DNA of 64,000 nt from Hungatella sp. UBA5385 (GTDB lineage: Bacteria; Bacillota; Clostridia; Lachnospirales; Lachnospiraceae), in NCBI GenBank assembly GCA_002409995.1, contig DHOR01000047.1, positions 81,645 to 145,644 of the forward strand, read 5' to 3'. A program made the position numbers and the translations under genes. A model generated the notes under the pieces. The model saw only the letters and a list, made by a program, of their open reading frames with translations, was not told the origin of the DNA and searched no databases. Below, piece by piece: positions 1 to 9,894 of the stretch (position 1 is its first letter; each line of letters begins with the position of its first letter).

Positions 1-10
1 ATTTTCCTCC
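1..10 (-). promoter_or_regulatory. Ribosome binding site of the next PTS gene (off window)
   Basis: Read on the minus strand the first ten bases are GGAGGAAAAT, a strong Shine-Dalgarno just downstream of the EIIB stop codon. The gene it serves starts beyond the left edge; from the operon order it is probably the membrane EIIC subunit, but that is inference. Confidence 0.6.
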
Positions 11-33
11 AAATAAGAACAAGGTTATATACT

Positions 34-345
34 TCAAATCATCGATTCTATTTCGGTTATAATGCCTTTTGCATCCTTGATGACATCTTGAAGATCCACT
101 TCAAATATTTCATAAGCATCAAATCGCTCATTGTTAATAGGCGTAACCGCAATTGCCTGAATGATAATCTTTGCCTCTGCGATATCTTTGGCTGTTAATT
201 CATTTTGGATGCCATCTGCCCCCTGAGTTTCAACCTTCACTTCGTAACCCAATTCCTTTGCCCCATCCTCAATAGCCTGAGCCGCCATAAATGTGTGTGC
301 AAGACCCATTGGACATGCACAGATTGCTACTAACTTTTTACTCAT
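34..345 (-). CDS. PTS fructose-type EIIB subunit
   Basis: This 103-residue cytosolic protein carries phosphate from EIIA to the sugar at the membrane EIIC. The N-terminal motif CPMGLAHT is the phosphorylation loop of fructose/mannitol-type EIIB domains, with Cys11 as the expected phosphocysteine. The length fits a free-standing IIB. It lies 24 bp after the EIIA gene and just before a ribosome site at the window edge, so the order is regulator-EIIA-EIIB-(EIIC). The sugar cannot be read from the sequence. Confidence 0.9.
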   Translation of the reverse strand: MSKKLVAICACPMGLAHTFMAAQAIEDGAKELGYEVKVETQGADGIQNELTAKDIAEAKIIIQAIAVTPINNERFDAYEIFEVDLQDVIKDAKGIITEIESMI

Positions 346-369
346 TTTTAAATCCTCCTGATTTTATAA

Positions 370-825
370 TTATGAATTAATTGAAAATTCTTTAAATAAT
401 TCCATGATCTCTTCTGGTGTATTGGAGCAGAGCAGATTTTCCTTAAATTCTTTATTCACCAGTTTTCTGGTTAAATTGCTTAAAACTTTTAAATGAATAT
501 TATCTGCATTCTCTTTTGGTACCAGCAAAGCAATTGCAATATAAACGGGACCATCATCGAAGGATTCCCACTGAATCGGAATTTCACTTTTTACTACCAT
601 AACAGAAACACGGTTTACACTGGAACTTTTTGCATGGGGAATGGCGATTCCCTCACCCAGCCCTGTCATCCCCAGTGCCTCCCTTTCCATAAAACTATTC
701 ATAAGTTCTTCATTATTATCGGAGAGTCCAAGTTCAACCGCCTTTTCCACAATCAATTGAATGACTTCTTTTTTGAATGACATTCCATCGTTTATAAAAA
801 TCTGTTCTTTTGATAAAATACCCAT
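370..825 (-). CDS. PTS fructose/mannitol-type EIIA subunit
   Basis: The start is set at MGILSKEQ (base 825) because a GGAGA ribosome site precedes it; a longer reading frame to 882 would overlap the regulator and has no such site. The 151-residue protein is a complete EIIA domain of the PTS_EIIA_2 type, with the active histidine in GIAIPHAK (His64). It takes phosphate from HPr and passes it to EIIB. It may also phosphorylate the upstream PRD regulator, as is known for this regulator family. Confidence 0.9.
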   Translation of the reverse strand: MGILSKEQIFINDGMSFKKEVIQLIVEKAVELGLSDNNEELMNSFMEREALGMTGLGEGIAIPHAKSSSVNRVSVMVVKSEIPIQWESFDDGPVYIAIALLVPKENADNIHLKVLSNLTRKLVNKEFKENLLCSNTPEEIMELFKEFSINS

Positions 826-856
826 CGTAAATCTCCTTTCTTTAAAATATTTCTCT

Positions 857-2686
857 TTAAAATATTTTTTTGAATGACTCAAAACTCTTATTGGCTATGA
901 GATAATTCACATTAGACACATCTTTAATGATTCTATACAGATGTCTAAAAACGTTGTTTTTCTCTGCATCGTTGGCATTTAGTCCAGTCAGAAATACGAT
1001 CTGTACTTTTTCCTTATCCCAGGTAATGGTTTTTTCTAAAATCCCAATGCCAATTACAGATTTTTGGTCATTTTCAATAATGGCATGGGGGATGGCAATT
1101 AAATTACCAATATCAGTGGATGATATCTTCTCACGTTCCATTATTTTATCTATGGTAGCCTGGTGAAAGAAACCCAGGGAAACCATTCTTTTGGACATCT
1201 CGCATAAGGTATCCTGCTTATTTTTTGTATTCAATCGAAAAAATGCTCGTTTATCAAAATATTGGAACAGCATCGTATCTTCCGGATCATCAATCACCTG
1301 TTTAATGTGGCTAAATGTATCCTCATCTAAAAATTGCTTTATTACAATCAAGGGTTTTGTGACCTTAGTTTCATCCAAAGCAACCGTTGAGATAATCAAA
1401 TCAATATCTTGATTCATAACAACTTCTAAGTAATACAAAGGATAAATTCCTACAACCTCCAATTGGGGGAACCTCTCTTTTATCTGCTCTCTGATCAATT
1501 GTGAGGTAGCAATGCCATAGTTGCACAGGATGATTACCCGTTTGACTTTTTTCTGTTTATGATCGCTTAATGCAAAATAAAGTGCCAGGTATCCCAGCTC
1601 ATCCTCAGGTACCTTTATATGAAAGCGCTCTTCAATCAACTTTCCAAAGGTAATTGCATAATTCATCTCCAATATATAATTGGCTTTAATGTCCTGGAGA
1701 AGACCATTCTTACTATAGTGTTTATGGTTCAACCGGTTCATCATCAGGTTCAAGTGCAGAATCAATGATTCACGAACCGAATCCTGAATGATTAATTTGC
1801 TGTAAATACGCTGCATTTTGTTCAGAGATTCCACTACAAATTCACTGATATCCTCCTGCAGCAAAGACTGGCTGTCATTTAAAATGCTATTGATAATATC
1901 ATAATACATAGATAAATAGCAAACCTCAGATAGGGGAATCAATATGTTTATTCTTACTGCAATATCTTGAAGCAACTGCTGTATCAGATTTTCTTCCTCT
2001 ACGTATTCAAGTGAATCCAGAAGACAATTTTGCTTGCAGCGAGAAATAATCAGCGTAATTCTCATCATCAAATCTGACACATCATCATCTGCAATGATGA
2101 TCTTATGTGTATACAGAAAATCGATGGTTGCATCTCTTATGGTTTGAAATTCTTCTTCACTGATGTTTTCAATCAAACAGCATAGCTGGTCATAATTATT
2201 TTTAATAAAGGAACAGTCAATCATCAAATCCCGGATATTTAATTCATCACCTGCTACAGACACTCCATAGTAAGGCTTAGAGATTAAGGATAAATTGTAT
2301 AATGCCAGATATTTTTTAACTTCTGGAATCAATTTATTGAGTGTTGATGTTGAATACGACAGGATTTCTCCTATTTCTTCAATGGTTATGTATTCTTTTG
2401 AGAGCAGATACCTTGTGATATCCTTAATTCTTCTATCATAATCATCTGAGGATAAGTTGGTAATTAACTCTTCCACTACCTTCATATTTCCTTGTAGTAC
2501 AAACCCATATCCTCTCATAGAAATAATTTCCACATCGTATTTCTCTAAGTATTGATTGATTAATTCCACATAGCGCTGAATTGTTTTTGTGGACAGATCC
2601 AGACGAGAAGATATCTGTTCACTGCTCATAACCTCCTTCGTTTGGGTTAGCAGTTGTAGCAATTCACATTGTTTTTTTGTCAGCAT
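857..2686 (-). CDS. PRD-containing transcriptional regulator, BglG/MtlR-LicR type
   Basis: A 609-residue multidomain regulator. Residues 1-60 form a winged-helix DNA-binding domain, followed by a second helix-turn-helix region, two PTS regulation domains (about 170-390), a EIIB-like domain (about 395-480, with CNYGIATS as the Cys loop) and a C-terminal EIIA-like domain with LIAIPHAI. In this family phosphorylation at the PRD and EII-like sites couples transcription to PTS sugar flux. It is first in the operon, 31 bp before EIIA, and probably activates it. Start ATG follows a GGTGA site in the 2687-2700 region. Confidence 0.88.
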   Translation of the reverse strand: MLTKKQCELLQLLTQTKEVMSSEQISSRLDLSTKTIQRYVELINQYLEKYDVEIISMRGYGFVLQGNMKVVEELITNLSSDDYDRRIKDITRYLLSKEYITIEEIGEILSYSTSTLNKLIPEVKKYLALYNLSLISKPYYGVSVAGDELNIRDLMIDCSFIKNNYDQLCCLIENISEEEFQTIRDATIDFLYTHKIIIADDDVSDLMMRITLIISRCKQNCLLDSLEYVEEENLIQQLLQDIAVRINILIPLSEVCYLSMYYDIINSILNDSQSLLQEDISEFVVESLNKMQRIYSKLIIQDSVRESLILHLNLMMNRLNHKHYSKNGLLQDIKANYILEMNYAITFGKLIEERFHIKVPEDELGYLALYFALSDHKQKKVKRVIILCNYGIATSQLIREQIKERFPQLEVVGIYPLYYLEVVMNQDIDLIISTVALDETKVTKPLIVIKQFLDEDTFSHIKQVIDDPEDTMLFQYFDKRAFFRLNTKNKQDTLCEMSKRMVSLGFFHQATIDKIMEREKISSTDIGNLIAIPHAIIENDQKSVIGIGILEKTITWDKEKVQIVFLTGLNANDAEKNNVFRHLYRIIKDVSNVNYLIANKSFESFKKIF

Positions 2687-2930
2687 AAAATCACCGCCTA
2701 TTTTTATTTTTCATTCGTTCTGTAAACCCTACAATAGACTTAACTTGTTTTTTGACTATTTTGTTTATTTTGTTGGTTTTCAATTACTATATTAGCTTAA
2801 TTTCAGTTATATTTCATTGTAATAAATGTCTATTGCAAAGGACTTTGTATAAAAGTGATAATTTATTGACCAGGGAGTGTTAACGGAGATGTTTAGATGA
2901 ATATTTTAAAAAGACGTGCGCAAGAAAAAA
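2687..2930. other. Intergenic region upstream of the PTS regulator
   Basis: AT-rich spacer between the PTS regulator and the recN terminator. It must contain the PTS operon promoter, but I see no clear -35/-10 pair and no open reading frame worth calling. Confidence 0.4.
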
Positions 2931-2970
2931 TTGAAATGAGCTCTGTTTTTTTTAACAGAACTCATTTCAA
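2931..2970 (-). terminator. Rho-independent terminator after recN
   Basis: A near-perfect inverted repeat (TTGAAATGAG-CTCTGTT with AACAGAA-CTCATTTCAA) closes over a short T/A loop. On the minus strand it is followed by six U, so it ends the nusB-recN operon 19 bp past the recN stop. The plus-strand reading is weaker. Confidence 0.85.
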
Positions 2971-2988
2971 TTATTATTTTAAGTTTAG

Positions 2989-4653
2989 TTATTTTCCTTT
3001 ATAATCCTCAGCCAGCCGTTTCATCTCCCTGGCATTTTCATGAACAGCCTCTGTAATCTGTGCACCACCCAGAAGTCTTGCCAGCTCCTTCACCATCTCG
3101 CCGCCCTTAAGAGGCACAATGGTAGTTGTAGTTCTTCCTGCTTCCGCCGCCTTTGCGATCTCAAAATGGCAGTCAGCCATAGCTGCGATCTGGGGCAGAT
3201 GGGTAATACAGACTACCTGATGATTCCTGGCAATATATGCAAGCTTCTCAGATACCTTCTGAGCCGTCCTGCCGCTGATTCCTGTATCAATCTCATCGAA
3301 TATAAGAGTAGGAATATCATCGGAATCTGCAAGAACTGTTTTAATGGCAAGCATGATTCTGGACAGCTCACCGCCTGAAGCCACCATTCCCAAAGGTCTG
3401 AGACTTTCACCGGGATTTGTGGAAATCACAAATTCCGCTTCATCAAAACCATTGGCTGTATAATGATCCATACGGGTAAATTCCATGGAAAATTCCACAT
3501 CAATAAAATTCAAATCAACCAGACCCTGCTTGATTTTTTCAGTCAGTTCCTTGGCTGTTTCCCTTCGCATATCAGACAGATGACAGCATAGCTGATCTAA
3601 CTGCTCTGTGGTTTTCTCAAGCTCTTTTTCTGTTCTAGCCTTTAAAGCATCAAAATCCTCAAACTCCTGAAGTCTTTTCAGCTTTTCCGCCAGATTTTTT
3701 AGAATTTCTTCATAGCTTCCGCCGTATTTTGCCTCCAGATTATGAATTACATCCAGACGTTCTTCAATCTCCTTAAATTCCTCTTCATCAAAGGTCATCT
3801 CATCCATATAGGAGGAAATGGCATAATTAATATCACTTAATATAGAATCTGCATCAAAAAGCTGGTCTCTGATGGCTCCCAGCTTCTCATCATAAGAAGC
3901 AATGGAGTCCACTTCCTTTAAAGCTCTGCTGATTCCATCGGCACTGACAGCTTCATAAGCTGCAGACAGTCCCTCTGCAATCTTTCTGGAATGAGAAAAC
4001 ACCCTGTATTTTGCTGACAGTTCCTCCTCTTCCCCTTCTTTTAAGCCTGCCTGCTCAATTTCCTCTGTTTCAAACTTAAGAAAGTCCATTTCACGAAGTC
4101 TGGCTTCCTCATCCATCTGATAAGAAGCAAGCTTCTCCTTTAGCTGAACATAAGCTTTGTATGTATCTCCAATATTCTGTTTCAGATTATGGGACTTGCG
4201 CTCCTGGTATCGGTCCAGAATCTCCAGATGCTTGGATTTGTACATTAAAGACTGATGTTCATGCTGACCATGAATATCAATGAGAAGACCGGTAATTTCC
4301 CGCAGCTTGCCTGCAGTCACCGTTTCATCGTTGATCTTGCCCACACTTCTGGAAGGCATGATTTTCTTAGAGATGATAACCGTTCCATCCCCATCGGGAT
4401 GGACGTCCATCTCTTGTAAAGCACGAAGTTTATCAGGCTCCGTTACTGTAAATATCAGTTCAATATAAGCATAATCAGCACCCTTGCGGATGATATCCTT
4501 TGGCACCTTTCCACCAAGGGCAATGGTAACAGAGCCGATAATAATGGATTTACCTGCACCTGTCTCACCTGTGAGAATATTAAGTCCTTCTCCCAGCTCC
4601 ACATCTGCTTTTTCAATCAGTGCCAGATTTTTAACATGTAATTCTGAAAGCAT
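2989..4653 (-). CDS. recN: DNA repair ATPase RecN
   Basis: RecN is an SMC-like ATPase that acts early at double-strand breaks. The 554 residues show a Walker A motif GETGAGKS near residue 30, a long central coiled coil (about 160-370), the signature ASGGELSRIMLA and the Walker B stretch IFDEIDTGISG. Length matches the family. It is the last gene of the housekeeping operon, 12 bp after argR and before a strong terminator, which is its usual position in Bacillota. Start ATG follows AAAGGAGG. Confidence 0.97.
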   Translation of the reverse strand: MLSELHVKNLALIEKADVELGEGLNILTGETGAGKSIIIGSVTIALGGKVPKDIIRKGADYAYIELIFTVTEPDKLRALQEMDVHPDGDGTVIISKKIMPSRSVGKINDETVTAGKLREITGLLIDIHGQHEHQSLMYKSKHLEILDRYQERKSHNLKQNIGDTYKAYVQLKEKLASYQMDEEARLREMDFLKFETEEIEQAGLKEGEEEELSAKYRVFSHSRKIAEGLSAAYEAVSADGISRALKEVDSIASYDEKLGAIRDQLFDADSILSDINYAISSYMDEMTFDEEEFKEIEERLDVIHNLEAKYGGSYEEILKNLAEKLKRLQEFEDFDALKARTEKELEKTTEQLDQLCCHLSDMRRETAKELTEKIKQGLVDLNFIDVEFSMEFTRMDHYTANGFDEAEFVISTNPGESLRPLGMVASGGELSRIMLAIKTVLADSDDIPTLIFDEIDTGISGRTAQKVSEKLAYIARNHQVVCITHLPQIAAMADCHFEIAKAAEAGRTTTTIVPLKGGEMVKELARLLGGAQITEAVHENAREMKRLAEDYKGK

Positions 4654-4665
4654 GGCACGCCTCCT

Positions 4666-5115
4666 TTATCCAGCAATAAGCTTCTTCAGCTTATCCATAA
4701 CTACAATGGTATCATCAATGCTTCTCACTGCACACATAATGGTATCGTCTCCTGCAATACAGCCAACAATCTCATGAAAATGCAGGGCATCAAGAGCTGC
4801 AGCCACTGCCATAGCCATACCTGACACCGTTTTAATCACAAGAATGTTCTGCGCCATATCCATAGATAGATAGCCCTCTCTTAAAATGCGAATGTATTTA
4901 TCGCTGAAGGACCCCTGATTCTTAAGTACCACATATCTCTGCTTGCCGGATTCTGACTGAACCTTGGTCAGCTTCAGTTCCCTGATATCTCTGGAAACAG
5001 TTGCCTGGGTCACGGAAAAACCAGCTTTATTTAAGTATTCTGCCAGCTCCTCCTGAGTTTCAATCTCATACCTTCCGATCAGCTCCACAATTTTGCTGTG
5101 TCTTTCCAGTTTCAT
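4666..5115 (-). CDS. argR: Arginine repressor ArgR
   Basis: The 149-residue protein has an N-terminal winged helix (RYEIETQEELAEYLNKAGFSVTQATVSRDIRE split over residues 14-45) and a C-terminal hexamerisation/arginine-binding domain with GCIAGDDTIM, in which the Asp pair contacts arginine in known homologues. It controls arginine synthesis and breakdown genes. It lies between nadK and recN; argR-recN adjacency is typical of Bacillota. Start ATG follows AAGGAGGAACCC. Confidence 0.96.
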   Translation of the reverse strand: MKLERHSKIVELIGRYEIETQEELAEYLNKAGFSVTQATVSRDIRELKLTKVQSESGKQRYVVLKNQGSFSDKYIRILREGYLSMDMAQNILVIKTVSGMAMAVAAALDALHFHEIVGCIAGDDTIMCAVRSIDDTIVVMDKLKKLIAG

Positions 5116-5125
5116 GGGTTCCTCC

Positions 5126-5983
5126 TTATATGCCTTCCATTTTGTTTCGCAGGTTGTCCAAAAATGATATATTTTTTAATTTCACAAGTATTGTCTTAGT
5201 CTCTGACTTGTGTATCTCAACATAATCTCCTGTACGGAGTTCAATCACTGTATCACCATCAAATACTGCTGCATGAACCATTCCTTCATTGCCCAGTATC
5301 TCCACCTGAATCCAATCATCTGCTGACATGACAATGCTTCTGGCATTGAGAGCATGGGAACAGATTGGAGTTAAAACCATCATCTTGGAATCAGGAACTA
5401 TAATAGGGCCTCCTGCAGACAGATTATAAGCAGTGGAGCCTGTAGGAGTTGCCACAATCAGCCCATCTGCCCTGTATTCATTTAAATACTCCTGGTTTAC
5501 ATAAACTTTAAACCGCAGCATAGTCAGGTGCTCACTTCTTGTAATAACCACCTCGTTAAGAGACAGATCTCTGCTGATTTCTTTTCCATCTCTGTAAGCA
5601 TAACCCTTCAGCATCATACGCTCTTCCAGCTGATAATCATTGCTCAGCAGGGCATCTAAAGCCCCCTGTATCTCCTCTGTATCGGAGATCTGGGTTAAAT
5701 ATCCCAAAGTCCCTTTGTTAATGCCAAGCATGGGGATGTTTCTCCCGGCCAGATCTCTGGCTGCCTGAATCAGGGTTCCATCTCCGCCCAGGGTGATGAC
5801 ACAGTCTGTATTATTTGGCACAAGAGAAGCATCTGTATAATGATAACCTGCCCCTCTCTTCTCTGCCCCCTCGCCGCCTATGATACATTCTGCGCCATGG
5901 CTGGTTAAATAATCGTAAATCTGCCTGGCAGTATCACCGGCACCTGCTTTATCCGGATTTGCAATTATATAAAAACACTTCAT
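5126..5983 (-). CDS. nadK: NAD kinase
   Basis: Makes NADP from NAD and ATP (or polyphosphate) in the cytosol. The GGDGTLIQAAR motif (residues about 65-75), the NEVVITR loop and DGLIVATPTGSTAYNLSAGG (about 172-191) are the hallmark NAD kinase signatures. At 285 residues it is full length. It follows tlyA by 11 bp and precedes argR by 10 bp. Start ATG follows AAGGAG. Confidence 0.96.
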   Translation of the reverse strand: MKCFYIIANPDKAGAGDTARQIYDYLTSHGAECIIGGEGAEKRGAGYHYTDASLVPNNTDCVITLGGDGTLIQAARDLAGRNIPMLGINKGTLGYLTQISDTEEIQGALDALLSNDYQLEERMMLKGYAYRDGKEISRDLSLNEVVITRSEHLTMLRFKVYVNQEYLNEYRADGLIVATPTGSTAYNLSAGGPIIVPDSKMMVLTPICSHALNARSIVMSADDWIQVEILGNEGMVHAAVFDGDTVIELRTGDYVEIHKSETKTILVKLKNISFLDNLRNKMEGI

Positions 5984-5994
5984 TAATAAGCTCC

Positions 5995-6810
5995 TTATCT
6001 GCCCTGACTTAATTCCTCATGAGCAGCTTCCACAACCTTTTTCGGGTCAACCAAAACTTCATAGGATCCGGTCTCTTCCCCATGGTTCTGGAGATGAAGG
6101 AGATATTCAATATTTCCTTCCGGTCCCTTAATCGGTGAATATTCCAGATTCAAAATTTCAAAGCCAATGGACACTGCATAAGCGATGACAGCTTCAATCA
6201 CTTCTAAATGAACTGACTTTTCCCGGACTACACCTTTTTTACCAACCTTTTCCCGGCCCGCTTCAAACTGAGGTTTAATCAGGCATACAATCTGCCCATC
6301 ATCTGTCAGTAGATTTTTCACAGGTCCCAATACCTTAGAGAGAGAAATAAAAGAAACATCTATGGAGGAAAACTGTATCTTGTCCTGAATATCCTCAGGG
6401 GTTACATAGCGGATATTGGTCTTCTCCATACATACCACCCTGGGATCATTGCGCAGCTTCCATGCCAGCTGACCGTGGCCTACATCAACAGCATATACCT
6501 TAACAGCTCCATTTTGCAGCATACAGTCTGTAAATCCGCCGGTGGAAGAACCAACATCCATGCATATTTTTCCTTCCAGAGTAACACCGAAATGAGTCAT
6601 TGCCTTCTCTAACTTCAGTCCGCCTCTGCTGACATATCTAAGAGTGCTGCCTCTCACTTCGATCAGCGCTGTTTCTTCAAAGGTTGTTCCTGCTTTATCT
6701 TCCTTATCGCCATCTACATACACAATGCCTGACATAATAATGGCTTTCGCTTTTTCTCTGGACTCCGCAAGTCCCTTGTTTACTAAAAGTACATCTAAAC
6801 GTTCTTTCAT
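5995..6810 (-). CDS. tlyA: TlyA family rRNA methyltransferase
   Basis: Residues 1-60 are an S4 RNA-binding domain (RLDVLLVNKGLAESREKAK). From residue 60 on there is an FtsJ-like SAM methyltransferase fold with DVGSSTGGFTDC as the SAM-binding loop. Characterised TlyA enzymes 2'-O-methylate ribosomal RNA; the older label 'hemolysin A' is historical. Its ATG overlaps the dxs stop by four bases (ATGA), so translation is coupled. 271 residues is the usual length. Confidence 0.93.
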   Translation of the reverse strand: MKERLDVLLVNKGLAESREKAKAIIMSGIVYVDGDKEDKAGTTFEETALIEVRGSTLRYVSRGGLKLEKAMTHFGVTLEGKICMDVGSSTGGFTDCMLQNGAVKVYAVDVGHGQLAWKLRNDPRVVCMEKTNIRYVTPEDIQDKIQFSSIDVSFISLSKVLGPVKNLLTDDGQIVCLIKPQFEAGREKVGKKGVVREKSVHLEVIEAVIAYAVSIGFEILNLEYSPIKGPEGNIEYLLHLQNHGEETGSYEVLVDPKKVVEAAHEELSQGR

Positions 6811-8732
6811 CCCTGTTTTACTTCCTCTGTTCTATCTTTCAATCTCCGCCATTCCTGATTCTGGCGCTCCAGATCCAGATATTCCTTCTTTAGTCTCCAT
6901 ATAACAGAATCACTGTCAATTCCAAGCCCTTTTCTCAGTAAGGACACATTGCCGTGTTCTACATAAGCATCGGGCAGTGCAATATTCATCACCTTAATAT
7001 GAGGATAATGCTCATGAATATATTGAGTGACTGCAAGTCCATAACCACCCTGCAGCACATTTTCTTCCATTGTAACAATGAGCCAGTGCTTCTTCGCCAT
7101 ACGATCAATCAGTTCTGTGTCAATGGGCTTAATGAAACGTCCATTGGCAAGGCTGCAATTCCAGCCCTGTGCTTTCAGCTTCTCCCTGACATGTTCTCCT
7201 GTGCTGACCATACTTCCCACTGCAAGAAGACCAATATCCTGTTCTTCATACAGCATCTCACCTTTTCCATATTCTATAGGTGAGCGGAATTCCTTTAATC
7301 CACGGTAAGCCTCGCCTCTGGGATAACGAATTGCAATGGGTCCGTCAAAATTAACTGCAAACTCCAGATCGTCCATCAGCTCCCACATATTCTTAGGCGC
7401 AAATACACTCATATTAGGAATCAAAGTCAGATAGGATATATCAAAAATACCCTGATGAGTCTCTCCATCACTTCCTACCAGACCTGCCCTGTCAACAGCA
7501 AATACAACCGGCAGATTCTGAATACATACATCATGAAGAATCTGGTCAAATCCTCTCTGCAGGAAGGATGAATAAACTGCAACTACAGGCTTTAAGCCAC
7601 CGGCTGCCATACCGGCTGCCGAAGTCACCGCATGCTGTTCCGCAATTCCCACGTCAAAAAACCTGTCAGGATACAATTTGCTGAATTTGTTCAGACCTGT
7701 ACCGTCAGGCATAGCTGCCGTAACAGCAACCAGTTTTTTATTCTGTTCTGCCAGCCTGCAGATGGTTCTGGAGAATACATCTGTATAGCTGGGGTTTTTC
7801 TTCTCTTTTTTAGACTTTCCAGTAAGAATATCAAAAGGGTCCACGCTGTGGAATTTGGAAGGATTCTTCTCTGCCGGTCCATAACCTTTTCCCTTTTTGG
7901 TAATCACATGAACCAGAACTGCATGATCCAGTTTCTTGGCTTCTGTTAAAGCCCGGTTCAGTGACTTTATGTTATGACCGTCAACAGGTCCCAAATAAGT
8001 GATTCCCATATTTTCAAACAGCATCCCGGGAATCAAAAGCTGCTTAATGCTATTCTTTGTTTTGCTGATCTTATCAATCAGATCATTGCCAATCACCGGT
8101 ATTCTGGATAAGATATTGGTTACATATTTTTTCAAATCCAGATAGCCGTCACCGGTTCTGATTCCGTTTAAGTAGGTGGACATCCCGCCTACATTTTCAG
8201 AAATGGACATATTATTATCATTGAGAATTATAATGAAATTTTTCTTCATCTGAGCTGCATTATTTAACGCCTCATATGCCATTCCGCCTGTCAGTGCCCC
8301 GTCTCCGATGACAGACACAACGGAATAATCCTTGCCCAGAACATCTCTTGCCTGTGCCATTCCAATGCCTGCTGAAACAGAGGTGGAACTATGACCTGTA
8401 TCAAATGCATCACAGGGGCTTTCCTTACGCTTTGGAAACCCGCTGATTCCTCCATACTGACGCAGATCATCAAAATTATTCTTTCTTCCGCTTAATATCT
8501 TATGGGTATAGGATTGATGGCCTACATCCCAGATAATCTTATCTTCTGGAAGATCAAAAGTCAGAAAAAGAGCCATAGTCAGCTCTACTACTCCCAGATT
8601 GGAAGCCAGATGACCGCCTATTACGCTGGTCTTTCTTATTAAAAAATCCCGGATTTCCTGTTTTAAGACATCCAGCTCCTGCCCTGAAAGCTTTTTAATA
8701 TCCTCAGGACCATTTATCAATTCTAATATCAT
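6807..8732 (-). CDS. dxs: 1-deoxy-D-xylulose-5-phosphate synthase
   Basis: First enzyme of the MEP isoprenoid pathway, joining pyruvate and glyceraldehyde 3-phosphate with thiamine diphosphate. The ThDP motif GDGALTGGMAYEALNNA (around residue 143), the transketolase-type DVGIAEQHAVT and the C-terminal domain with EENVLQGGYG are all present. 641 residues is slightly longer than usual (about 620) because of a Glu/Arg-rich tail. It lies directly upstream of tlyA and after ispA, so two isoprenoid genes are adjacent. Confidence 0.97.
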   Translation of the reverse strand: MILELINGPEDIKKLSGQELDVLKQEIRDFLIRKTSVIGGHLASNLGVVELTMALFLTFDLPEDKIIWDVGHQSYTHKILSGRKNNFDDLRQYGGISGFPKRKESPCDAFDTGHSSTSVSAGIGMAQARDVLGKDYSVVSVIGDGALTGGMAYEALNNAAQMKKNFIIILNDNNMSISENVGGMSTYLNGIRTGDGYLDLKKYVTNILSRIPVIGNDLIDKISKTKNSIKQLLIPGMLFENMGITYLGPVDGHNIKSLNRALTEAKKLDHAVLVHVITKKGKGYGPAEKNPSKFHSVDPFDILTGKSKKEKKNPSYTDVFSRTICRLAEQNKKLVAVTAAMPDGTGLNKFSKLYPDRFFDVGIAEQHAVTSAAGMAAGGLKPVVAVYSSFLQRGFDQILHDVCIQNLPVVFAVDRAGLVGSDGETHQGIFDISYLTLIPNMSVFAPKNMWELMDDLEFAVNFDGPIAIRYPRGEAYRGLKEFRSPIEYGKGEMLYEEQDIGLLAVGSMVSTGEHVREKLKAQGWNCSLANGRFIKPIDTELIDRMAKKHWLIVTMEENVLQGGYGLAVTQYIHEHYPHIKVMNIALPDAYVEHGNVSLLRKGLGIDSDSVIWRLKKEYLDLERQNQEWRRLKDRTEEVKQG

Positions 8733-8747
8733 AGTATTTCATATCCT

Positions 8748-9635
8748 TTATTTCTCCCGGTTCACCAGCATTCTAATAAGGCTTTCCAGGAAATCATTCT
8801 GCCCTGGCAGCTTATGAAGACAGGCAATGGCTTCTTCTGAAACTGCCTTTGCGTCCTCCTTGGCCTTCTGAATCCCTTCCAGGGTCACATACGTTGTTTT
8901 TTTGTTCTTTTCATCACTAAGCACCGGTTTACCCAGTGTCTCGGCATCACTGGTCACATCCAGAATATCATCCTGAATCTGAAAAGCCAGTCCAATGGCT
9001 GAAGCCATCTGCTCCACAATCTGAATCTCCTCTTCCGCTGCACCTGCCATAACCGCACCGATCATCATAGATGCCTCTAACAGCGCTCCGGTTTTCAGTC
9101 TGTAGATAAATTCCAGCTTCTCTCGTGGAACCGGCTGATTGGTCAGCTCTACATCTACAGTCTGCCCGCCTATCATACCATAAATTCCTGTCTTGGCTGC
9201 TAAAATTCCAATACTCTTTCCTACACGGACAGCTTCCTCTGTCATGGCAAATGCCTTAACTGCAGTTTCAATTGCATAAATTAACAGGCTATCCCCTGCA
9301 AGGACAGCCATATCATAACCATATTTTACCCATGTTGTGGGCAGACCTCTTCTTAAGGTATCGTTATCCATACATGGCAGATCATCATGGACCAAAGAGG
9401 AAGTATGAATCATCTCAATAGCAGCCATAAAGGGCTGAATTTCTTCCCCTGTCCCCCCAAATAAACGATAGGTTTCTTCCATCAGCATAGGGCGCAGTCT
9501 CTTGCCCCCTGCCCTGACACTATAATCCATAGCATCCAGAACCGTCTTCTGATGTCCTGTTACCTCAGGCAGATAGCTTAAAATCACTGCATCAACTTCC
9601 TGAGTCCGCCTATGAAGCATCTCTTTACTGTTCAT
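8748..9635 (-). CDS. ispA: Polyprenyl (farnesyl) diphosphate synthase
   Basis: Condenses isopentenyl diphosphate with allylic diphosphates. Both aspartate-rich motifs are present: DDLPCMDND (first) and the later QIQDDILD (second). I place the start at the ATG at 9635 (MNSKEML), six bases after GGAG; an ATG four codons upstream contains that GGAG itself. The gene overlaps the end of xseB by 11 bp. About 295 residues, normal for the short-chain class. Confidence 0.94.
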   Translation of the reverse strand: MNSKEMLHRRTQEVDAVILSYLPEVTGHQKTVLDAMDYSVRAGGKRLRPMLMEETYRLFGGTGEEIQPFMAAIEMIHTSSLVHDDLPCMDNDTLRRGLPTTWVKYGYDMAVLAGDSLLIYAIETAVKAFAMTEEAVRVGKSIGILAAKTGIYGMIGGQTVDVELTNQPVPREKLEFIYRLKTGALLEASMMIGAVMAGAAEEEIQIVEQMASAIGLAFQIQDDILDVTSDAETLGKPVLSDEKNKKTTYVTLEGIQKAKEDAKAVSEEAIACLHKLPGQNDFLESLIRMLVNREK

Positions 9636-9837
9636 GTTCTTCTCCATCTTCTTCTAATACAAGAATCTTTTTCTCTACCTTGTCAATTTTATCATTGCAG
9701 GACTTTACCAGCTTCATGCCTGCTTCATAATATTGAAATGATTCCTCCAGAGAGCTTTCCCCGCTTTCCAGCTTGCGGATAATCTCCTCCAGCTCGCCAA
9801 AGGTCTCTTCGATATTCTTTTCCTTCTTTGCAGCCAA
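9625..9837 (-). CDS. xseB: Exodeoxyribonuclease VII small subunit
   Basis: A 70-residue acidic helical protein with the family pattern TFGELEEIIRKLESGESSLEES, partner of XseA in single-strand DNA exonuclease VII. The start codon is TTG at 9837: AGGAGG lies eight bases upstream and no ATG is available. It overlaps ispA by 11 bp, so it is coupled to it. Confidence 0.94.
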   Translation of the reverse strand: MAAKKEKNIEETFGELEEIIRKLESGESSLEESFQYYEAGMKLVKSCNDKIDKVEKKILVLEEDGEEHEQ

Positions 9838-9894
9838 CTGCCTGTCCTCCTTTTCTATGTCATTCTGAATTCTTTACTTTACTTTCCTGTTTGT

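Noticed and set aside
857..882. Overlap of EIIA with the PTS regulator using the ATG at 882
   Set aside because: The internal ATG at 825 has the ribosome site and starts the known EIIA domain; the extra 19 residues are unsupported.
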